Shown here one piece after another: positions 56,464 through 64,000 of a stretch of DNA of 64,000 nt. The notes below the pieces were generated by a model that worked only from the letters and a program-made list of their open reading frames with translations, ran no database searches and was not told the DNA's origin. Position 1 is the first letter of the stretch, and the number at the start of each line of letters is the position of its first letter. Position numbers and translations under genes: made by a program. Origin of the DNA: Microbacterium indicum DSM 19969 (GTDB taxonomy: Bacteria; Actinomycetota; Actinomycetes; Actinomycetales; Microbacteriaceae); assembly GCF_000422385.1 (NCBI RefSeq), contig NZ_KE383822.1, positions 30,053 through 94,052 on the forward strand. Reading direction: 5' to 3'.

Positions 56464-56472
56464 TGTGGATAA
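56464..56472 (-). promoter_or_regulatory. Consensus DnaA box at rplJ start site
   Basis: TGTGGATAA, the complement of TTATCCACA, begins one base after the -10 box of the rplJL promoter. DnaA bound here would cover the transcription start. Confidence 0.5.
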
Positions 56473-56669
56473 CCGAAGACCGCTGGTCATCGGAGCGCCC
56501 TCGGGCGATCCGATCGAAGCTCTGCAGAAGCAGGGGCCCGCGCAGGTGTGCTGAAACTCTCTCGAGCTCCGTGCGCCTTGCGCCGGAGCTCTTGTCATGT
56601 CTGGGCCCGAGCGCGAATCGGCCGGCATCTCGCCACCGCGAGACGCCTCGCAGATATCAAGGAGTGGCC
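56473..56669 (+). ncRNA. rplJ 5' leader (L10 leader type)
   Basis: A leader of about 195 bases. It contains a GAGCTCCG/CGGAGCTC stem (56564-56571 with 56584-56591) closed by GCGC pairs, and GC-rich pairing segments around 56495-56512 and 56533-56545. In many bacteria the L10(L12)4 complex binds such a leader and represses rplJL. Assignment rests on position and the stem, not on a model search. Confidence 0.6.
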
Positions 56670-57185
56670 ATGGCGCAGAAGGAAGCATCGGTCGCCGAGC
56701 TCACGAAGTCATTCGAGAACTCGAGCGCCGTCCTGCTGACCGAGTACCGCGGTCTGACGGTCGCCGAGCTCAAGGAGCTCCGCGACAGCATCCGTCAGGA
56801 CGCGGAATACGCCGTGGTGAAGAACACGCTGACCAAGATCGCCGCCAACTCGGTGGGGATCGACGCGTTCGACGACGAGCTCAAGGGCCCGTCGGCGATC
56901 GCCTTCGTGCACGGTGACCCGGTCGCCGTCGCGAAGGGCCTGCGCACCTTCGCCAAGGCACACCCTCTTCTCGTGGTCAAGGGCGGGTACTTCGATGGTG
57001 CCCCGCTCTCGGCTGAGGAAGTCAACAAGCTCGCCGACCTCGAGAGCCGTGAGGTTCTCCTGTCGAAGGTCGCCGGCATGATGAAGGCCTCGATGTCGAA
57101 GGCTGCCGCCGTCTTCCAGGCGCTGCCGTCCAAGACCGTCCGCACGGTCGAGGCACTGCGCGAGAAGCAGGAGAACGCGGCGTAA
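56670..57185 (+). CDS. rplJ: 50S ribosomal protein L10
   Basis: A 171-residue stalk base protein. MAQKEASVAELTKSFENSSA and LLTEYRGLTVAELKELR are the N-terminal blocks, and VKNTLTKIAAN follows. It carries the L7/L12 dimers and probably represses its own message through the leader. ATG 56670 has an AAGGAG site nine bases upstream. rplL follows after 54 bases. Confidence 0.97.
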   Translation: MAQKEASVAELTKSFENSSAVLLTEYRGLTVAELKELRDSIRQDAEYAVVKNTLTKIAANSVGIDAFDDELKGPSAIAFVHGDPVAVAKGLRTFAKAHPLLVVKGGYFDGAPLSAEEVNKLADLESREVLLSKVAGMMKASMSKAAAVFQALPSKTVRTVEALREKQENAA

Positions 57186-57239
57186 TCGCCGACGTTCACA
57201 CATACCACCGACCTCACCCAGACAAACAGGAGAAATAAC

Positions 57240-57629
57240 ATGGCGAAGCTCAGCACCGAAGAGCTGCTCAGCGCGTTCGAGGAGCTCACGCTCATCGAGC
57301 TCAGCGAGTTCGTGAAGGCGTTCGAGGAGAAGTTCGACGTCACCGCCGCCGCTCCGGCCGCCGTCGCCGTCGCGGGTGCGCCCGCCGCTGGTGGCGCCGC
57401 CGAGGCTGCCGAGGAGAAGACCGAGTTCGACGTCATCCTCGAGGCTGCCGGCGACAAGAAGATCCAGGTCATCAAGGCCGTCCGCGAGCTCACCTCGCTC
57501 GGCCTCGGCGACGCCAAGGCGCTCGTCGACGGTGCCCCCAAGCCGGTCCTCGAGGCCGCTGCGAAGGACGCCGCCGACGCCGCGAAGGCGAAGCTCGAGG
57601 AGGCCGGCGCCACGGTTACCGTCAAGTAA
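57240..57629 (+). CDS. rplL: 50S ribosomal protein L7/L12
   Basis: A 129-residue stalk protein. The N-terminal dimerisation domain ([20 protein letters not shown]), an Ala/Gly hinge and the C-terminal factor-binding domain ([20 protein letters not shown]) are all present. ACAGGAG lies nine bases before the ATG. Confidence 0.98.
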   Translation: MAKLSTEELLSAFEELTLIELSEFVKAFEEKFDVTAAAPAAVAVAGAPAAGGAAEAAEEKTEFDVILEAAGDKKIQVIKAVRELTSLGLGDAKALVDGAPKPVLEAAAKDAADAAKAKLEEAGATVTVK

Positions 57630-57646
57630 TCGAGGCTTCTGCCTTC

Positions 57647-57687
57647 ACGGGGCTCGGATCCATCACGGATCCGGGCCCCGTTCCTTT
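57647..57687 (+). terminator. Terminator after rplL
   Basis: ACGGGGCTCGGATCC (57647-57661) pairs with GGATCCGGGCCCCGT (57667-57681) with one G-T pair, followed by TCCTTTTC. Confidence 0.85.
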
Positions 57688-57736
57688 TCGCGGGGCGTGA
57701 ACACGCCGTTCACATCGAGCGGGCACAATCGGTCGC

Positions 57737-59371
57737 ATGACAGCCGAGTGGTGGCGCACCGCCGTGATCTACCAGGTCTACCCGCGCTCGTTCGCCGACA
57801 GCGACGGCGACGGGATCGGCGACCTGCCCGGGGCGCTCGCGCGCATCGACGCCCTCGCGGATCTCGGGGTCGACGCCGTCTGGTTCTCGCCCTTCATGCC
57901 GTCGCCGCAGAAGGACGCGGGATACGACATCAGCGACTACCGCGCGATCGACCCGCTGTTCGGCACGCTCGCCGACTTCGACGCGTTCCTCGCGGCGGCG
58001 CACGAGCGGGGGATCCGGGTCATCGTCGACCTCGTCCCCAACCACTCGTCGGATCAGCACGCCTGGTTCCAGGAGGCGGTCGCGGCCGACCCCGGATCCC
58101 CCGAGCGCGCGCGGTACCTGTTCCGCGACGGGCGCGGGGAGGGCGGCGACGAGCCGCCGAACAACTGGGAGAGCTTCTTCGGAGGATCCGCGTGGCAGCG
58201 CACGACGCTCCCTGACGGTTCGCCCGGCCAGTGGTACCTGCACCTGTTCGACGCCTCGCAGCCCGACTTCGACTGGCGCAACGAGGAGGTGCGCGAGGAG
58301 TTCCGGCAGATCCTGCGCTTCTGGCTCGACCGGGGCGTCGACGGGTTCCGCGTCGACGTCGCGCATGGGCTCATCAAGGCCGAGGGGCTGCCCGACCAGG
58401 TCTCCGCGGAGGATGCGGAGGCGGCGAGCGCGATGGGCGGGCTCGCGAACACGGCGCCCTACGTGGGGCAGCCGGAAGTGCACGAGATCTACCGCGACTG
58501 GCGCCGCCTCCTCGACGAGTACGACGGCGACCGGGCGCTCTGCGCCGAGGCCTGGCTGCCGACGCTCGCGCAGGCCGCCCTCTGGGTCCGGCCCGACGAG
58601 ATGCACCAGGCGTTCAACATGAACTACCTCGGGACCCCGTGGCTGGCCGACCGGCTGCGGTCCGTTATCGACGAGTCGATCGAGGAGTTCGGTGGCGTCG
58701 GCGCACCCGCCACCTGGGTGCTCTCGAACCACGACGTCATCCGCCACGGCTCCCGGCTCGCCCTGCCCGACGACGAGCAGTCGTTCGGCGTCGGGCCCCG
58801 CTCGCCGCACCTGCCGGATCCGCAGCTCTCGTCGCGCCGCGGCCGGGCGGCGACGGCGCTCATGCTCGCGCTCCCGGGTTCGGCCTACCTCTTCCAAGGC
58901 GAGGAGCTCGGGCTGCCAGAGGTCATCGACATCGCCGACGCCGAGCGGCAGGACCCCCGCTTCTTCCGCACGAACGGAGCCGACTACGGGCGCGACGGCT
59001 GCCGCGTGCCGCTCCCGTGGGAGGCGGCCGAGCCGCACGCGGGCTTCGGCGGGGATCCGTGGCTGCCGCAGCCCGCGTCGTGGGCGGCGCTCGCACGATC
59101 GGCGCAGACCTCCGACCCCGGATCGACCCTGTCGATGTATCGGCGCCTGCTGGCGCTGCGCCGCGAGAACGCGCTCGGCGCCGGATCCCTCGAGTGGCTC
59201 GACGAGTATCCCGACGACCACACGCTCGCCTTCGCGAACGGGGGCGTCGCGGTCGTCGTCAACTTCGGCGACGAGCCGATCGAGCTGCCCGACGGCGAAG
59301 TCCTCGCCGCGTCGTGGCCCCTCGCCGACGGGCTGCTGCCGCCCGACGCGACGGCGTGGGTGCGGGCGTAG
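57737..59371 (+). CDS. GH13 alpha-glucosidase
   Basis: A 544-residue enzyme of the oligo-1,6-glucosidase/alpha-glucosidase branch. Conserved regions are DLVPNHSS, GFRVDVAHG (nucleophile Asp 207), LCAEAW (acid/base Glu 271) and VLSNHD (Asp 333). No signal peptide is seen, so it acts in the cytoplasm on imported maltose or isomaltose-type sugars. It could serve the ABC transporter 8 kb upstream. A degenerate -10 (CACAAT) lies seven bases before the ATG. Confidence 0.92.
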   Translation: MTAEWWRTAVIYQVYPRSFADSDGDGIGDLPGALARIDALADLGVDAVWFSPFMPSPQKDAGYDISDYRAIDPLFGTLADFDAFLAAAHERGIRVIVDLVPNHSSDQHAWFQEAVAADPGSPERARYLFRDGRGEGGDEPPNNWESFFGGSAWQRTTLPDGSPGQWYLHLFDASQPDFDWRNEEVREEFRQILRFWLDRGVDGFRVDVAHGLIKAEGLPDQVSAEDAEAASAMGGLANTAPYVGQPEVHEIYRDWRRLLDEYDGDRALCAEAWLPTLAQAALWVRPDEMHQAFNMNYLGTPWLADRLRSVIDESIEEFGGVGAPATWVLSNHDVIRHGSRLALPDDEQSFGVGPRSPHLPDPQLSSRRGRAATALMLALPGSAYLFQGEELGLPEVIDIADAERQDPRFFRTNGADYGRDGCRVPLPWEAAEPHAGFGGDPWLPQPASWAALARSAQTSDPGSTLSMYRRLLALRRENALGAGSLEWLDEYPDDHTLAFANGGVAVVVNFGDEPIELPDGEVLAASWPLADGLLPPDATAWVRA

Positions 59372-59397
59372 GGGCGGAGGACCCTCGGCGCAGTCGG

Positions 59398-62643
<3,246 letters not shown>

Positions 62644-62749
62644 GCGTGCGGATCCTTCAGAAAACGGTCGTCAGGAGATTCTCTCGCGTCTCGCGCGTGT
62701 TGCCAAGTGGCAGAGAGGATTCGCAGAAGATATGCCGCCTGCCGGGGGT

Positions 62750-62769
62750 TTTCTCCGGATCCGGAGAAA
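62750..62769. promoter_or_regulatory. 20-bp perfect palindrome
   Basis: Half-site TTTCTCCGGA and its exact complement meet at GGATCC without a spacer, 107 bases upstream of the sigma fusion start and 323 bases upstream of the protease start. It is a candidate operator for both. Confidence 0.6.
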
Positions 62770-62891
62770 TCTTCGCGAACTCGCGTAACGAAACGCGCTC
62801 CGCGCCGTCTCATGTATCGAGAGAGACACGTCGCTCGGCGTCCGGGGGGAGTAAGTCCGAGCAGTGGGTGGCGGTGACGCTGAACCCCGGA

Positions 62892-62935
62892 AGGCGGTTC
62901 CGGATTCTCGGGGGAGGAGATCCGGAGCCGCCTTC
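62892..62935 (+). terminator. Hairpin in the protease upstream region
   Basis: AAGGCGGTTCCGGAT (62892-62906) pairs with ATCCGGAGCCGCCTT (62921-62935), one T-G pair, followed by CTTTCGTCTTTCTCCC. It resembles an intrinsic terminator and would stop a transcript coming from further left, or act as an attenuator. Confidence 0.55.
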
Positions 62936-62957
62936 TTTCGTCTTTCTCCCTGTAGGA

Positions 62958-63091
62958 CTTGGATTTCTGAGTGTCGTCTGTAAGGGTGTTATCGCTGTGC
63001 CGAGCCGGGGATGCGCTCCGGGAAGCACGACGAGGCGCAGCGATCAACTGTCAGAGGCGCGCCGGTCGCGCCGTCACCATGGGGGAACCTC
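62958..63091 (+). promoter_or_regulatory. Promoter and structured leader of the protease
   Basis: TTGGAT around 62959 and TAAGGG around 62981 suggest a promoter. The following RNA can form a nested stem: ATCGCTG (62991-62997) with CAGCGAT (63038-63044), enclosing GTGC/GCAC. A second hairpin is GGCGCG (63056-63061) with CGCGCC (63067-63072). No known riboswitch consensus is matched. The rest of 62644-62957 has no gene. Confidence 0.45.
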
Positions 63092-64000
63092 TTGAGCTCC
63101 AACATCAGGAAGGGCGCGCGCCTGGGCGCGCTCGGGGCCGCTGCAGCGCTTGTCGCCAGCGGTCTCTTCGCGTCTGCGGCCTCGGCCGAGGAGGTCGCGC
63201 CGACGGGCAGCGTCGACGACCTCGACGCGATCGCCGCGCAGGCGTTCACCGACCCGGCCGTCAGCTCCGTGACGACCGACGGGCGCGACATCATCATCCG
63301 CAAGCTCGCGGATGACCAGCTCGAGGCGTTCTCGACGGCGCCCTCTGCTCCCGATTCGGTCGTCGATCGCATCGCCGACTCGTTCTCGAACGTCGTCGTC
63401 GAGGAGTCGGCCAAGCCGGTCGAGCCCCTCGCCTCGAACACCGTCGTGGGCGGCGCGGGCTACGCGACCTGGGGCGACGGCTTCTACCTGGGCACCTGCT
63501 CCGTCGGCTTCCCGGCGTGGACGCCCTCGGGCGACCCCGCCGTGATCTCGGCCGGCCACTGCACGGCCGACGGCGATACCTACGGCGTCGCCGAGGGTGC
63601 CGACCTGACGCTCCCGTCGACCGAGATGAACCCCGACGAAGCCGACTACGTCGACCCCGAGCCGTTCACCGAGCTCGGAACCTTCGCGTTCGAGCAGTTC
63701 GGCGGCACCGGCAACGCCGAGTGGGACGGCAACGGCCAGGTCGACCCGGACGCCGACGACTACACCGACATCTCGGTGCTCGACGTCACCAACCCGGATC
63801 TCACGCTCCAGCCGTCGATCACCGACTGGGCCGGCAAGGCCGACGACGACCTCGCGTCGTCCGGCTTCGCGGTCACGGGCGTCTCGACGCCCGAGATCGG
63901 CGACCCGATCCAGCGCAGCGGCCGCTCGACCGGCTACGGCGAGGGCGAGGTCATCGACCCCGGCTACACCGTCGACGAGATCGGCTACACCCTCGTCTCG
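63092..64000 (+). CDS. Secreted trypsin-like serine protease, N-terminal part
   Basis: 303 residues in frame to the window edge. TTG 63092 is the start, with GGGGGA at 63081-63086 five bases upstream. The signal peptide is LSSNIRKGARLGALGAAAAL and a following hydrophobic run, cut after SAASA. A propeptide of about 85 residues precedes the protease fold. GTCSVGF and VISAGHCTADG give the Cys136-Cys157 pair and catalytic His 156; DYTDISVL is the likely Asp. RSGRSTGYGEGEV resembles the segment before the active Ser in S1 (streptogrisin-like) enzymes. The Ser itself lies beyond the window. Confidence 0.85.
   Translation, partial: MSSNIRKGARLGALGAAAALVASGLFASAASAEEVAPTGSVDDLDAIAAQAFTDPAVSSVTTDGRDIIIRKLADDQLEAFSTAPSAPDSVVDRIADSFSNVVVEESAKPVEPLASNTVVGGAGYATWGDGFYLGTCSVGFPAWTPSGDPAVISAGHCTADGDTYGVAEGADLTLPSTEMNPDEADYVDPEPFTELGTFAFEQFGGTGNAEWDGNGQVDPDADDYTDISVLDVTNPDLTLQPSITDWAGKADDDLASSGFAVTGVSTPEIGDPIQRSGRSTGYGEGEVIDPGYTVDEIGYTLVS

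Noticed and set aside
62958-63091. A c-di-AMP (ydaO-type) riboswitch before the protease
   Set aside because: The GGGGGAACC string near the start was suggestive, but it is the ribosome site, and the other conserved blocks of that riboswitch are missing.

Overview
The window is high-GC DNA from an actinobacterium, most likely of the family Microbacteriaceae. The evidence is a mycoredoxin, the DUF3180, DUF4192 and DUF5819 families, a NusG with a long acidic N-terminus, HadA/HadB-like dehydratases before secE-nusG, an RplJ/RplL leader, and many genes whose start codon sits 6 to 7 bases behind a TAnnnT box (apparently leaderless transcripts). Most of it is chromosomal core with short intergenic gaps and ATGA-type stop/start overlaps. 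I see no complete insertion sequence, prophage or CRISPR array.

Layout. 1-1032 is the C-terminal part of a low-complexity wall-anchored protein. 1130-8954 holds a DUF5819/HTTM membrane pair, an acyl-CoA oxidase, an FHA protein, a catalytically altered resolvase-fold protein, mycoredoxin, a GT2-GtrA mannosyltransferase-like protein, a thioesterase and TrhO. 8973-11395 is a divergent MFS/LysR pair and a small protein. 11451-11774 is a Glu-Asp-Phe tRNA operon. 11969-14056 is an M23 cell-wall hydrolase convergent with pyrophosphatase. 14123-22902 is one long cluster, tilS-hpt-ftsH-folE-folP-folB-folK-DUF3180-PH-PH. 22888-23336 is a gene-free three-copy tandem repeat ending in hairpins. 23338-33256 carries an APC permease, a DUF2520 protein, lysS, a DUF4192 protein, cardiolipin synthase, a diacylglycerol kinase-like protein, serS and a HAD phosphatase.

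Two Ser tRNAs flank an LCP (LytR-CpsA-Psr) wall ligase at 33301-34820. Next come a GNAT protein, an SDR protein, a membrane pair, a two-component system with an adhesin-like third gene, TauE, two MaoC-type dehydratases, murB, aspC, tRNA-Trp, secE and nusG. The usual secE-nusG-rplKA-rplJL block is split here by two insertions. A sugar ABC transporter operon and a decayed flavohemoglobin gene lie between nusG and rplK. A SipW/alternate-signal secretion cluster, a MarR-MFS efflux operon and a YqaJ-type nuclease lie between rplA and rplJ. A GH13 alpha-glucosidase follows rplL.

The right end is the most unusual part. A 1081-residue protein (59398-62643, minus strand) joins an ECF sigma factor, an Hx3Cx2C zinc anti-sigma motif, hydrophobic segment(s), a stalk of about 350 residues rich in Pro and Thr, and a FnIII-like domain. 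Across a structured, palindrome-rich 450-bp region it faces a secreted trypsin-like protease that starts with TTG and runs off the window. I read this as a candidate one-polypeptide surface sensor and transcription regulator. Genome-scale oddities are the leaderless start pattern and an excess of the hexamer GGATCC in all three codon phases.
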